Source: Thuidium tamariscinum (taxonomy: Eukaryota; Streptophyta; Bryopsida; Hypnales; Thuidiaceae). From it: DNA of 64,000 bases. The position numbers and the translations under genes are program-made. Where the stretch lies: contig OX344752.2 in NCBI GenBank assembly GCA_947034885.2, positions 12,028,001 to 12,092,000 of the forward strand, read 5' to 3'. This document shows, in pieces, positions 47,794 to 59,302 of the stretch. Within the stretch, counting starts at the first letter, position 1; every line of letters begins with the position of its first letter. Below the pieces are notes generated by a model that worked only from the letters and a program-made list of their open reading frames with translations, was not told the DNA's origin and did no database searches.

Positions 47794-47865
47794 TACTTCA
47801 CACAGGTCAAGTATTTCACGTAGATTCATTACTTCAGACAGATTCAGTACCTCAGGCAGATTACG
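47794..47865 (+). repeat. Four imperfect 18-bp tandem repeats in the leader
   Basis: Units at 47794, 47812, 47830 and 47848: TACTTCACACAGGTCAAG, TATTTCACGTAGATTCAT, TACTTCAGACAGATTCAG, TACCTCAGGCAGATTACG. They end 61 bp before the start codon of the oxidase gene, so they lie in its 5' UTR or core promoter. Confidence 0.7.
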
Positions 47866-47926
47866 TATGTACGTCAAGAGTTCTATTCCAGGGAATCAGT
47901 GACGAGATTGATTCAAGCAGGGGAAA

Positions 47927-50900
47927 ATGGTTCGGAACGATGGTTTTGGAGTTCCAGTAGTAGTGTTAGCAGTTCTAGCTTTGCTGCAACTGCAATGGCT
48001 GTTGTGCGCAGTGGTTGCGCAAGGTGGGACATGGGAATTACTGAACTCAAACGTGGGCATCGCCTCCATGCACACCGCCATCACGCGTTACGACACCGCC
48101 ATTCTCCTCGACCGAACGAACATCGGGCCGTCTCAAATCCTGCTCTCCAACCGAACTGGCTGCAGAAACCAACCGCTGGAGCGCATCTCCGTAGTGGATT
48201 GTTACGCACACTCGGTGATGTTCAACCCCAACGGTAACTCAGTCCGTCCATTGTTCATCTACACGGATACATGGTGCTCCTCCGGACAGTTCTTCGCCGA
48301 CGGGACGTTGGTGCAGACGGGCGGGGACTTCGAAGGGTTGTACAAAATCCGACGTCTCACGCCGTGCAAACCTCGCGGTCTCTGCGACTGGGTGGAAGAT
48401 CCCAGCAACAATCTTACGTCGGGAAGATGGTAAGGGAGTGGCACATGGCAACGCTTTCTGCAACTGTGGAAATCTCGAATGTTCAGCATTCCTTGTTTCT
48501 GAAGGAACTATCACTTGTACATTTCTTTTATTAATTTCCAATGTAGAGCATACTGTACAGTGAGGAAGATTGTTGTTGAATGGGAGATCTTACCGCCAGA
48601 CTTCACATGAAGTCTTCAATCTTCTGTTCAAATGTGAAAGATTTATTCAAACTTATGTCGAAAGATTTATACAATGGGTCTGTCCAAATTGGCAATGCAT
48701 TCTATAGCTGTGGAAAACTTAAATGTCAAATCGTCCTTGTTTATGAAGGAACAATCATTTGTTCACCATACAAATGCATACTGGGTGCACTATTGTTGGT
48801 GGGTGGAGGATCCTAGCAACAGTCTGACTGCCGGAGTGACGTTTCCATTTCATCGCCAAATTTTCGTCACAGTCGGAAAGATAAATTATTATGCAAGCTT
48901 GTATTGGATGTAGTTTGATCTGTTCGGGTTCCGCACAAGCGCGTTTGGATTTCACTGATTTCGAGTTCTTCCAGGTACTCCACCAACCAAATCCTTCCCG
49001 ACGGCCAACGCCAGATCATCGTAGGGGGTCGCAGCGCGGTCAGTTACGAGTTCGTCCCGAAGCGCACTCCCACTGAAGGGAAGTTCAACCTGGAGCTTCT
49101 GTATGGCGGCAAGGACAATCTCTACCCTTACGTCTCCCTTCTCCCCGACGGCAACCTCTGGATCTTCGCCGCGACGGACTCCGTCTTACTGAACTACAAC
49201 ACCAACGTCGTCTTGCGCAAGTACCCAACCCTTCCCGGACAAACGCGGAACTACCCGGCAGCAGGCTCCTCCACCCTGCTCCCCCTTTCCTGGGTGGATG
49301 GGTTCCAGTCCGCGGAGGTTTTGGTCTGCGGAGGCTCCAGTGCGGGCTTCAACACCAATCAGCCCGCGCAGAAGAGTTGTGGGAGGATGGTGGTGACATC
49401 GCCGAATGCGACTTGGCTGATGGAGGACATGCCGGTGGGGAGAATCATGGGGGACATGGTTCTACTTCCCACCGGGGATGTGCTGATTATCAACGGCGCG
49501 CAGGTCGGGGCGCAAGGATGGGGAGCTGCGAGTGTCCCAACTTTTCAGCCGTGTTTGTATGCCACGAATGATCCGACGAACAGGTTTACGTTGCTTGCGG
49601 CGACGACCATTGCGCGCTTGTATCATTCCACGGCGAATTTGTTGTCGGATGGGAGGATTTTGTTGGCGGGAAGTAATACGCATCAATTTTACACTTACAC
49701 CAATACTCCGTTTCCGACCGAGTTGCGAGTGGAGGCGTTCAGTCCACCCTACTTATCCACTGCGTAAGCGTCAAACCTGTCATTAATGCTTCCCTTTCTC
49801 CTTTCTTCATTTTTTGTTTCTTTTCTTTACGGTTTAAGCACTTCATAACTCCACAGAGAAAGAGCATAATGACAAGTGAACAAGTTTTCGTTTGACACGA
49901 CTGGAAGTACCAAAGCTAAAGTACCAACATTCGTAATGTTAGAGGGACCTGCCAACAAAGTTTTTCATCAAAATAATCTTTGGTTAAGTGGAAGAGCATT
50001 GTGACCAATAACTCTGTATTAAAAATGTGAGATCTCTCTTTTGATGAGCCAAAAAGCACACCCTCAAAACACTGAAGCGTACAACATAGCATGCATTTTC
50101 TTAAATCTTCTTATGCCTCCCGCTTCTCAGTGTCATCTAGTCTTTGACATATGTACCAAATGAAACCATTCTTATTCCCCAAAATCTTCCAAAACGTTGA
50201 ATTTATACCTCCATAACATCATTAAGCAGTTTTGGGGGTATTGACATTAGGAGAAGATGCTTGGCTCTTCCCAGTTCTTTGTTCACCATGCGCTACATGT
50301 CAAGCTCTGACACAAGGGAGTTGTAAGAGTTTCCCTTGGAAATGAAATGGGGCTTACGATTCGGATTGAACCATTAACTCCATTTGATTATTATGATGGG
50401 AAACTCTTCAAGCTCCCTTGTGACATCGGCTGAGAAAGCCATGCCGGCGTAAATTGTGTCACGCTACGCCAAATACTGTAACTTATGCAAACCTCCTCAC
50501 CATTAGATTTCCAGGGTGTGTTCCAATTTGATACTGCTACATAGTCTGTTTGAGTTTGGTATTACTAATTCCAGAGATTGTTTGATTCAGTTCGGCAACG
50601 TTCCAACGATTGTTTTTGTTTTGGGTTTTGGGTAGACCTTGGTTTTGGTGGTGCTAACCGACCAGTCGGTGGTTGTTTTTGCAGCAACAAGAAGCCAGTG
50701 CTGGCGGACTGGCCCATTAAGATGAGCTACGGGCGCGTGTACGCGGTGAGCTACTTCGTGAGCGGCAGCAGCCGTCGCTCTCGGGGAGCCAACGTCTCAG
50801 TGGAATGCAACTTGCACAGCGCGCCTTTCGTGACGCACTCGTATGCGATGGGGCAGCGACAGTTGAATCTCAAGACGCTGCTCATGCCTGGCTGGGGCTT

Positions 50901-51024
50901 TCTCCGGAGGTTCCTCGTCACGGCGCCTCCCAACGGCAACGTCGCCCCCGCGCAGTACTATCTCTTGTTCGTGCTGCACAATGGGATTCCCGGGACGGCC
51001 AAGTGGGTGCAAGTCTCGACCTGA
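47927..51024 (+). CDS. Glyoxal/galactose-oxidase-like copper radical oxidase, 3 exons, 543 aa
   Basis: Exons: 47927-48429, 48975-49763, 50685-51024, GT-AG introns, 1632 bp in frame. A signal peptide of about 31 residues (hydrophobic 8-30, then VVAQGG) predicts secretion. The glyoxal oxidase N-terminal beta-propeller is followed by the DUF1929 domain. Active-site residues of copper radical oxidases are all visible: Cys117 in 'DTWCSSGQ' and Tyr in 'NLYPYVSLLPDG' (217-228) for the Tyr-Cys cofactor, axial Tyr384 and ligand His385 in 'RLYHSTANLLSDG', and His482 in 'FVTHSYAMGQR'. Enzymes of this type oxidise aldehydes or alcohols to give H2O2, in the apoplast. Length is normal for plant members. 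The ATG at 47927 follows stops in the leader and gives the signal peptide. Intron 1 contains decayed copies of the end of exon 1. Confidence 0.95.
48430..48974 (+). repeat. Intron 1 of the oxidase gene with exon-derived copies
   Basis: 48800-48835 repeats the last codons of exon 1 (48389-48425): 'WVEDPSNSLTAG' against 'WVEDPSNNLTSG', now inside the intron. 48689-48765 repeats 48450-48520 ('gcaactgtggaaa..aatgt', 'cctTGTTT.tGAAGGAAC'). A third shorter echo ('gggagatcttaccgccag') lies at 48580-48597. A tandem or slipped duplication followed by decay explains this. No donor follows the copy at 48800, so it is unlikely to be an alternative exon. Confidence 0.65.
49764..50684 (+). other. Intron 2 of the oxidase gene
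   Basis: 921-bp intron, GTAAGC donor and TTTTTGCAG acceptor. An inverted pair is visible around 50318-50424: 'gacacaagggagttgtaagagtttccc' against 'gggaaactcttcaagctcccttgtgac'. This is probably another small hairpin insertion. No coding sequence. Confidence 0.6.
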
Positions 51025-51848
51025 GACACACTCGTAGTCAGTATTTTCTTACGGTAGTGATTTCTTACTTACACATTGTTAATCAGGAATTCCAGGGTGA
51101 AGTTATATTGAGAATTGAGAAGGCAGAGTGATTTGAGTTCTGATTAGAGTGGTGATTGTTTCTACATGTGTACTTTCTACGTGTGCATTGGTCTTTCAGC
51201 TTTGGTGTATACACAACCACAAAATAAGGGATTTATTAGCTTTTTTTCCACTGCGGACTAAATGGTTACTTGGAAGTACACATGTAGAACCTCTTCTCTG
51301 AATCAGAGGAAGGGATTGATGAGCGAATTCGCTACTTGAAATAATAATTGGGTCCTCATACATTGCTGAGGATGAAGGAGATCTATTCTTTCGCTCTTGT
51401 GACATGTTTGCAGAAGCTTTTAGGACTCAGAATTTGACCATGCCTTAGGATACATTCAATGGTTTTTATTTGGGCAAGATACTGCTCTTTTGAAATTATT
51501 TCAACCTATGTGCTTGATTCCCTCCAAATATTCCCCAATGTGGAGTGAACATTCTCATATTTGAATTCAAAGATTCTTCAAACAAATTTTTTTCTTGCAA
51601 TACATCTCATAGAATTATTCCTAACATTTCATCCCCTTAAAATGCATGGCTAATTACAAAAGCAATTTTAAAACACCTTTCTTCCTTCCTTTCTTAATTG
51701 TCAAATACCAAAAAAAATTAGAAAATGCATTTTGAAAACATCCAAAGACAGATGCCTAACATTTTAGGAAATAATAAAAGTGGGTGATAGCATAAAAAGG
51801 TGTGGTTTTGAAGATGGATACCTTGATTGTAATCATATACTAGGGTGG
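51025..51848. other. 3' flank of the oxidase gene
   Basis: Probably contains the 3' UTR. No other gene or repeat recognised. Confidence 0.4.
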
Positions 51849-52062
51849 CCCGTGCCGTTGCCACGATCTAATTTTTTTAATGTATAGAAACTTTAAAATT
51901 CAATAACTTTCATGCTATAGGTTGGAACACCATGAATCAAAGCCCGTGCACCCCTCCTCGCCGAGGGCTTTCCGACGGTACCAAAAATGCACCCGGGGGA
52001 CTCACGGTCCGGAAGATCTCAACGTAACAAACAAACATCCAAACAAACAAACAAACAAATAG
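51849..52062 (+). repeat. SINE/RTE-like 3' tail segment, tentative
   Basis: Begins 'gtggcccgtgccgttgccacg', is GC-rich in the middle, and ends in a tandem (CAAA)n run at 52028-52060 followed by 'tagcgtatcttcat'. A GC-rich body with a short tandem tail is typical of RTE-clade LINE ends and the SINEs that use them. No target duplication or reverse transcriptase was identified. Confidence 0.35.
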
Positions 52063-53136
52063 CGTATCTTCATGGGGGGATCTTCTTCTTTTTTAAATCT
52101 AAAAAAATCATTTTGTATTTAAAATTTAATTTTGCTAATTTGTCACATTTTGTAGTTTAGAGGGTTTTTTATATTAAGGAGTATTCGAAATTAATGATTT
52201 GGAGCTGAAATTTTTGTGGTTTATTTTTACAATAGGGAGAATTGTGCCTACTAAGGGGCATCTTAAATTATATTATTCTCTAACTTTCATATTTATACAA
52301 ATAGGATTCCCTTTCAAGTGTACTTCTAAGTATTGAAGATGGTTTCAACTTCATTTTTTGGTGAAATTTGATCACCAATCAAGTCCTTACAAATTGCCAA
52401 GTTAGTTGTTTTTTTCATCATTTTTTATTTATTATTAATGTATACCTCATTGTACCTTCTTTTTTTTTTCAACAAACTGACTTATTTAGTCATATATTGA
52501 TCATAAATACTAACATGGTGGTAAGATTTTCGTCTTACACAATGTCTCAAGTTGCCGATCAATTTCTTCGGTTCGCTTTCAAGCAATAGACTGCCGTAGC
52601 TTACAACAGCCAGTGTCTAATTCGATTTCCTGCCAGGGCTTTTTAAAAAAAATTCTGGTGCCAGATTGCACCAGGAAAAATAATCTGGCTAAAAAAAGCT
52701 ATAATTTTTTTTTAAATGGATGAAATTGCCAAACAACTTTGAAATTTAAAAAAATATTAGATGAAATCACCTAATTGTGGATGAAAACCATATTGTACAT
52801 CCAAAAAGTGGATGAATGTTGCAATTTGGAGCACGACTATAACATTTTATATCGCCACTATGGCACTTCTTCAAAAATAAAAATAAAAACCTGGTGTGTG
52901 CGCACCTATCTCCATCAATCGTTTGCTCCCCGGTCGATCATTCATCTACCAATATGGCCATTTAAGAGCTCACTTAATTTCTCAATGGTCACAGATTTGA
53001 GATGTGTGAGAAAGTTGAAATAGATCCACTAGAACAATTTCAAAATATGTATTCAAAGATTGTAACCTTCATCTTCACAAAGATCTAATTTTGAGTCAAA
53101 AAATAGGACTCGCAAAGATTTTGGGTTTAGGCATTA
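52063..53136. other. AT-rich spacer
   Basis: A block at 52990-53016 ('cagatttgagatgtgtgagaaagttga') repeats the start of the NPF exon remnant at 54630 (FEMCEK-coding) on the plus strand. Otherwise nothing recognised. Confidence 0.4.
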
Positions 53137-53400
53137 GATGTTTTTTCTACAGTTTAGAAGACTGCGAGTTCCCAACTATGGGAACGCTATCGGAAATTGC
53201 CACATTTGTGATTTGATGTGGTCAAGAGACTGCCAGGTCAGATAATAATATTAAAAAATTAAAAAATTCTTATTTTTTCAAAAATGAAATATTTTTAAAA
53301 TAAATAAATTATTATTTTATTATTTTAATATATTTTATTATGACTGTTCACAGCATAGAGAACAGGCCTGAAACAATCTTCTAATCTCCCAAAAAACATC
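53137..53400. mobile_element. CATTAGA-family MITE, copy 2 (264 bp)
   Basis: Ends CATTAGATGTTTTTTC (from 53132) and inverted AAAAAACATCTAATG (to 53404). Shared family words: 'tagaagactgcgagtt', 'gtcaagagactgccaggtca', 'ctgttcacag', 'gaaacaatcttctaa'. TA lies just outside GATG..CATC. The interior is AT-rich and non-coding. Confidence 0.7.
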
Positions 53401-53534
53401 TAATGTTGTAAGACTTGAACTATACCAAAGTAATGGAATATCATCATTTCGATGATATTAACATTCAATACATCATATATTCCTATAATAAGAACAATGT
53501 TCAATTGCTTATGATTGTACTTGTAGATGATTGA

Positions 53535-54100
53535 CATTAGAGAAATTTTGAACTCTCAAAGAGGCCTCTAAATTGGCCTCAATTGGGGTCCGCAATTGGA
53601 TTTAAATGCGTACTTGTCAAAGAAAGGACAATTTTTTTCCCTATTTCCACCCATTTTGACATCATGATGTTTATAAAGGTACATGTTCTTTTTATTGGAT
53701 AATGGGACATTAAGTACTTGTCATTCAAATTTTAAGTACATTGAGGGATTATTTTATTTGGAGAAAGACAAATTTGGTGCAATTAAGTACTAATGGCTTA
53801 TGTGTTATTAGTACAATGAGTGAGACTTTTTTTTTATAAGATCATTGGTACTTCATACTCATGATGTTTGCACCATGAAATGCCTCTTATTGGACAATAG
53901 AACAATAGGTACTTTTTGTCATTCAAGTCCTTGGTACTATAAGTGAGTTTTTTACATTGACAAATTCAAAAGTACTTGATGAGATTCACACAAGGTAGCA
54001 ACACATATTTTGTAGTTAGGCTATCAACTCTAGCTTTCAATAAATAACTTTGCATGTCAATTCTTAAGGGTCTCTTTGAGGGTTCAAAATTTCTCTAATG
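53535..54100. mobile_element. CATTAGAG-ended element (566 bp) in the NPF remnant
   Basis: The inverted ends share about 29 of 31 bases and start CATTAGAGAAATTTTGAAC at both tips (53535 and, inverted, 54100). The interior has 'ttggtact' words repeated several times and no coding sequence. It lies just downstream of the splice donor of the NPF exon remnant, where the transporter intron would be. Confidence 0.65.
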
Positions 54101-54167
54101 CAAGTACTACTTTGAAAAGAAAGGCTCAACTCCTTACTGAGACAATTTCATGAGCAATTTTTCTCAC

Positions 54168-54630
54168 CAATTGAAGTATGATGACTTGAGCTTTCTTTTT
54201 TGTTGATCCTCATCACCAAATTGATCCACCCTAAGTGTACTTACACATGCTTTGATTCCTCTTGAGCCAAGTGCCATGAGATAAAAACTTCTATACAACA
54301 ATGCCATGATCCACCTACTCGTAGGCTTATAGTAGCTTGATTTAGACTTCTTCTTGTAGAATACAAGCAAGGTTGCAGAGAGTATGATGTACCACCATGC
54401 CTAGGAATTGCAAGAAACGTAACCCCTACGGACAATGGTACAAAAGTGCCCCAGCCATGTATTAGCAAAGAAGTTGCCTACCAAACATATGAGGTAGGTG
54501 GTACCTAAGAAGTTGGTGACAATTGATTGGCGGAGGTTCCCACAAAGAAGTAGAGGTTTCTAAACAAGTAGGTGACTTAGAAGTTGAGGGTCATGCCAAG
54601 TATGTCTAGTTTCTCGCACATCTCAAATCT
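54168..54630 (-). pseudogene. NPF (NRT1/PTR) transporter, N-terminal exon remnant
   Basis: Minus-strand reading in three frames gives successive NPF motifs: 'FEMCEKLDILGMTLNF' (start of the family's second exon, 54625-54578), 'SIVTNFLGTTYLICLVGNFF' (about 54525-54466) and 'LMALGSRGIKACVSTLRVDQF' (about 54284-54222), ending 'KSSYFNW' before a GTGAGA donor at 54167. At least two frameshifts and several stops break it. Functional proteins of this family are 12-helix proton-coupled nitrate, peptide or hormone transporters of the plasma membrane or tonoplast. Only helices about 1-5 are represented. Confidence 0.85.
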
Positions 54631-55727
54631 ATAGATTTTGTCAAATTTGAGATGTGTGAGAAATTTGTTTATAGATTTTTTGATAGAATTTATTTGTTGT
54701 TGTCTTAAACTAGAGGAAGTATTCTTGTCATCAAGTATTTAATTTGCAATATAATGCATTCCACATTGGGACATTTTTTGGAGAACAATCCAATTGTTGA
54801 AGTTTAGTTGGTGACAAGGATACAATATACTTTATCAATTCTATTACTCTTGAAAATTACAGGTCATGGAAAATAGTGCTAAGTATTGTTTCAATTAAAG
54901 TAGTGGCACATTCAAGTACCTAATAGTCTAATATCTTAAATGAACACCTAATAGCAAACCAAATGTAGATGTAAAATTGTTGATCTTCTAATTAGAACTT
55001 GAGTAGATTATCAAAGTGTCTTTTTAAGAGGGGTGCTATTTATGTGTCACTCTCTATTATTTCTTCAAGGTTCCAAATGTGTTATTTTCTACTAAATCTA
55101 TGACCTCTTATAGGAACCTACAATGTAGTACTTTTAGAAATTTAAATAATCTCTAAGGAGTAAAAAATTAAGATTTTATATGCAGCATCTTTCATTGTAA
55201 TTTGCAAATGGAACACAGTTCTCTCTTTTCAATATGTGGCTACATGGAAGACACTAACATGCTTATATTAACAAGCCAAGCCAATGCCAATCGCTTTGTT
55301 AACTTTGAATGGAAGGAGAAGAAGCTTTGCATTAACAAAAGCTATTCTAAAAATTGAGTAGCTAAATTACCCCAAAACTAAGCTTACGCTATAGGGACAA
55401 ACATATTGCAAAACAGCTTCTTGTCATACTATAATTCTCTTATGAAACAAGCATTAGGTTTGGAAAATTGCATAACATTCTTATATGGGAAGTTTGGAGG
55501 GTCTTCTATAATATCATTGTAACAAAAATATATCATGTTAAAGTAACTTACAATACATGAATAAGCTTGCATTCAAAAGGTTCTTCCGAGTCAATGAAAG
55601 ATGTTGCTTTGATTCATAAAAAACCAAGGGTCCTTCATTGAAATTCAAGAATGTCATATAAGCTTAAACTAATTTAGTCCTTTGAAACTAACTATGGCCA
55701 TTTCTTCTAAATTGCACCCCCCCTTAG
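54631..55727. other. Region between opposed NPF remnants
   Basis: 54611-54664 is a hairpin: 'tttctcgcacatctcaaat' against 'atttgagatgtgtgagaaa', so the start of the NPF exon is present in both orientations. No further transporter sequence was recognised up to 55727. Confidence 0.45.
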
Positions 55728-56520
55728 TTTTGCTTACTCAACAAAACCGCCATTGCTTCTATACTAAAACCCACCACCACCACCCAAGTCAAAGAAGTCA
55801 AATGCCTCTTCCACATGCTCCCCACCACCACCCTCACCATCACTCTTATGGCCCAAATGCTCACCTTTATCCTAATTCAAGACTTAACCATGAAACGCAA
55901 CCAACTCGGCTTTCAAATTTCCTTAGTAAGTCTTGTTGTCTTTGGGATGCTTCTCATGATGCTTATCCTTGTGCTTTATAGAGTCAAATTCTTCCCCTTC
56001 ATATGCTCTTTTATAGGCTATGAACGTAGACTTACAACTCTTCAACATATTGGTGTTAGGTAGATGTTTTTCATTTTCTCGATGCTTGCACGGCCATTGT
56101 AGAGGGGAAATGAAAAAAAATTGTGGTTAGAAATGGAGTGCCCATGAGTGTATTTTAGCTAGTACTTTGGTTTGCCCTAATTGGAGCAAGGGAGGCTTTT
56201 ACTTTCGTCAAGCAATTTGAATTTTGTTACAACAAATCACCCTTAGGGATGAAGAGTATGGAATTTGGCAATGTTTTGGTGTGCGACTTCATTTGAGTAA
56301 TTTACAAATAGTATCTTAGCTTTGATGGTTAATTAGATGATCAATGGATGGGAAGGATCATAGATGGTTGGTGACAAATTTGAAAGAAGCGAGGTTGGAT
56401 TACTTCTATATGTTGTTGCCGGAGATTACATTGGTGAGTTTGGTAGGGTTTGTGGTGTCTACAAGGTGGTATTAGTATAAAGCCAAGCCTACTGAGAAGA
56501 AATTGTTGGACTTGTTACTA
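55728..56520 (+). pseudogene. NPF (NRT1/PTR) transporter, C-terminal exon remnant
   Basis: Plus-strand reading: 'FCLLNKTAIA' (family FRFLDKAAIA), 'TTTTQVKEVKCLFHMLP' (family TQVEEVK), 'MLTFILIQDLTMKR', 'LGFQISLVSLVVFGMLLMM', 'YERRLTTLQHIGV' (family GxxRGLTxLQRIGxG), then after stops and shifts 'WLVTNLKEARLDYFYMLLPE' and 'LVGFVVSTRWY', stop, 'YKAKPTEKK'. The order follows the last exon of NPF genes, helices about 7-12. The first stop is TAG at 56061-56063. It is in opposite orientation to the N-terminal remnant 1.1 kb upstream, so the two cannot form one transcript. Confidence 0.85.
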
Positions 56521-58211
56521 TGTGTAGATGAGAGATTCCAATTCAACAATTGAAATCCTTAATAATAATTTTAGTGGGTTTCAAGTAGACAAGTAACTAG
56601 GACGTTTGTACATTCAATACAATGAAGTCTATACTTAGTGTAGCAAATTCTCATTTGTCGTGTAAGTGAGAAGGTTATCAATTTTGTTAAAGTGGCGCAA
56701 TTCTAAGCACTACAAATTCTAACTTTCATTTGCACAAAGATTCAAAAGATTGGTACATAGATTTATATTTTAGGCTGGGTGCCTTCAACAATGTTGTAGT
56801 CATGGAATTCTAACAACATAACATTGTTTACCAATAAGGTAGGGGGCACTTTTACATTGAAAAGGGAATTTGAACATTGAATAAAATAGTTTTATATAGT
56901 TCCTTAGCCAATTCCAACCTTTGAAGTAACTAACAAGTCCTTCTTGGGCATCTAAGAGAGCATAGCACCTTCTCAACACGGAAATAATCATTGCTTTGTT
57001 ATACAATGTTTTGAATTTAACAAAATTGACATTGACAATTCTTAGAATATTTGGATTTTACTAAACATGATTGTTTGAGTATTAAGACTACATGGATATT
57101 GGATGTTTGATACAACATCCACACTAAATATTGGAACTTCATGTGCAAGGCCTAGCAGAATGGTAGAGGTACCCATAACCAATCAAATAAGCACATTTGA
57201 ACATGATCTAGGGTAGTACAAGGCAAAGCAAATATTTTTAGAGGTACATTGACAAAAATAATGGAGATTGCAAAAAATTTGGTAATTTTATCTCTTGAAG
57301 TGAGATTAGAGTATCTGACCCATTTCCAACCACCCCCCTATTTCTAATCTATAGACTCTTTTCTTTCCGTGAAGTTGTGGCACAAAGCCCGGAGTAGTTG
57401 TGGCACATTATGATTGGTTGTAAGGCTCTTATAAATGCAATCAACCCTTGTAAGATTTTGCAATCAGCCTACGGTTAGGAATAGAAAGGTCTATATCACT
57501 ATTATAGGTCATAGAGAATGTTTGAGTAAAAAATTCACAGTAATTACATTTTCTGTGATAAAATTTTGAAAAAATATGCAGTCCTTTTAAACTCTATTTC
57601 TCTACATGGGAAAAATTTTACATCCAAAAAATTTGCACTTGAAATATGTTGAATTGCTTAAGTGGTTGGAAATGGGTCTGATATTCTACAACAAATTTTG
57701 AAAGGCAAAAGTTGGGCTTGATCTATGATCAACATTTAGAGTCATTCAATTCCAATCATTCAAGAGCTACTTTCCTACTAATTACTTCCTACTTTCATGG
57801 TCAATTATGTTCCATTAACTTATTGGTCCCAACCTTGAAAAAGTACAAAGACACACATTCAAAGGAAAAAACGGTAATCCAATCCAACCTTGGTTGGAAA
57901 TAGGGTACCCTATTTATTGTTGATGGGGCATGGGTTAGTAATGGATACCTCTACTACGGTATCCATCAGGTTTGTATAAAAAAAAGAAAAAAGAAAAAAG
58001 AAAATCTACATGAGGCCCTTTTAGAACAACAAGGGAATCTTAGGTGAATACATTGTTCTTTCCATTAATTTACGATGACTACTAGTTGTTACAATTTCAA
58101 TCTTTTACAAATTAATCTTGTACACAATATATGGAATCATTACTATAGCTAATGATTTGACATACAATGTGAAAGTTATTTGAATTTTGAAGTTTTTCTT
58201 AATTAAGAAAA
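56521..58211. other. AT-rich spacer
   Basis: No gene is recognised. Positions 57286-57420 include C-rich and simple segments but no signature. Confidence 0.4.
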
Positions 58212-59302
58212 GGGTGAATGCAAGAAACACTTGTACTATTTGTTGCGTTTCGTCACACCCTATTTTTTTCTTTTTCTTTTAGCCATAAATTTTGTGTTTT
58301 AGCTCCAAATGACTCAAAATTTATAGGGAAGCTACTCATGGCTATTATGTATCTAAAATGAATTTTGGAGATTTTTCAAAAATAATTTATTATTTTTAAA
58401 TAGACCCGAAAATTTCTCACAGTACTCAATTTAAGGTTTTTTAGCACCCCATTTCTCCAAAAAGACGAATTTTGACCTAAAATTTGGAGAGCATGGTCTT
58501 CTAGTAGACTTATACCTACTGTCCAAAGGAATTCTAAAAATACTTATTTTTAAATGTCGTAGAAGTCCACAAAGAGAGCTTCACTCTGCATTTTTTTCCA
58601 AAGGTATAAAACATTATTTTGGTGAGTTTTTTGGTCAAATCTCATCACCAAAAAGTTCTTTCAAGTTTTTTATTTTTATTTATATTTCAAAAAAATAATA
58701 CTATTTTTAACAAATTAAAATGTCACAAGTTATATTTTCTTCACTGGAACTTTGGACATAGAATTCTCATAGAATTCCGGTGAAAAAAATACAACTTGTA
58801 ACATTTTAATTTTTTTTAAATAATATTATTTTTTTGAAAAATACATAAAAATAAAAAACTTGAAAAAACTTTTTGGTGATGAGATTTGACCAAAAAACTC
58901 ACCAAAATAATGTTTTATACCTTTGGAAAAAAATGCAGAGCGAAGCTCTCTTTGAGGACTTTTACAACACTTAAAAATAAGTATTTTTAGAATTCCTTTG
59001 GACAGTAGGTATAAGTCTACTAGGAGACCATGCTCTCCAAATTTTAGGTCAAAATTCGCTTTTTGGGAGAAATGGGGTGCTAGAAACCCTTAAATTGAGT
59101 ACTGTGAGAAATTTTCGGGGCTATTTAAAAATAATAAATTATTTTTGAAAAATCTCCAAAATTCATTTTAGATACATAATAGCCATGAGTAGCTTTTCTA
59201 TAAATTTTGAGTCATTTGGAGCTAAAACAAAAAAGTTATGGCTAAAAAAAAATAAAAAAATAGAATGTGACAAAAGGCTTTAAGTGTTTCTTGCATTCAC
59301 CC
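58212..59302. mobile_element. 1.09-kb near-perfect palindrome (foldback element)
   Basis: The left half from GGGTGAATGCAAGAAACACT and the right half ending AAGTGTTTCTTGCATTCACCC are inverted copies with few mismatches over about 540 bp, centred near 58757 ('gaactttggacatagaattctc'). The tip matches elements at 44312-45044 and 37749-38463. AAAA lies outside both tips and could be a target duplication. No ORF. Transcription from either side would produce a very long hairpin RNA. Confidence 0.85.

Noticed and set aside
56466..56490. TGGTATTAG.. resembling an LTR-retrotransposon primer-binding site
   Set aside because: The sequence reads as the C-terminal codons of an NPF transporter (STRWY, stop, YK), and no LTRs flank it.
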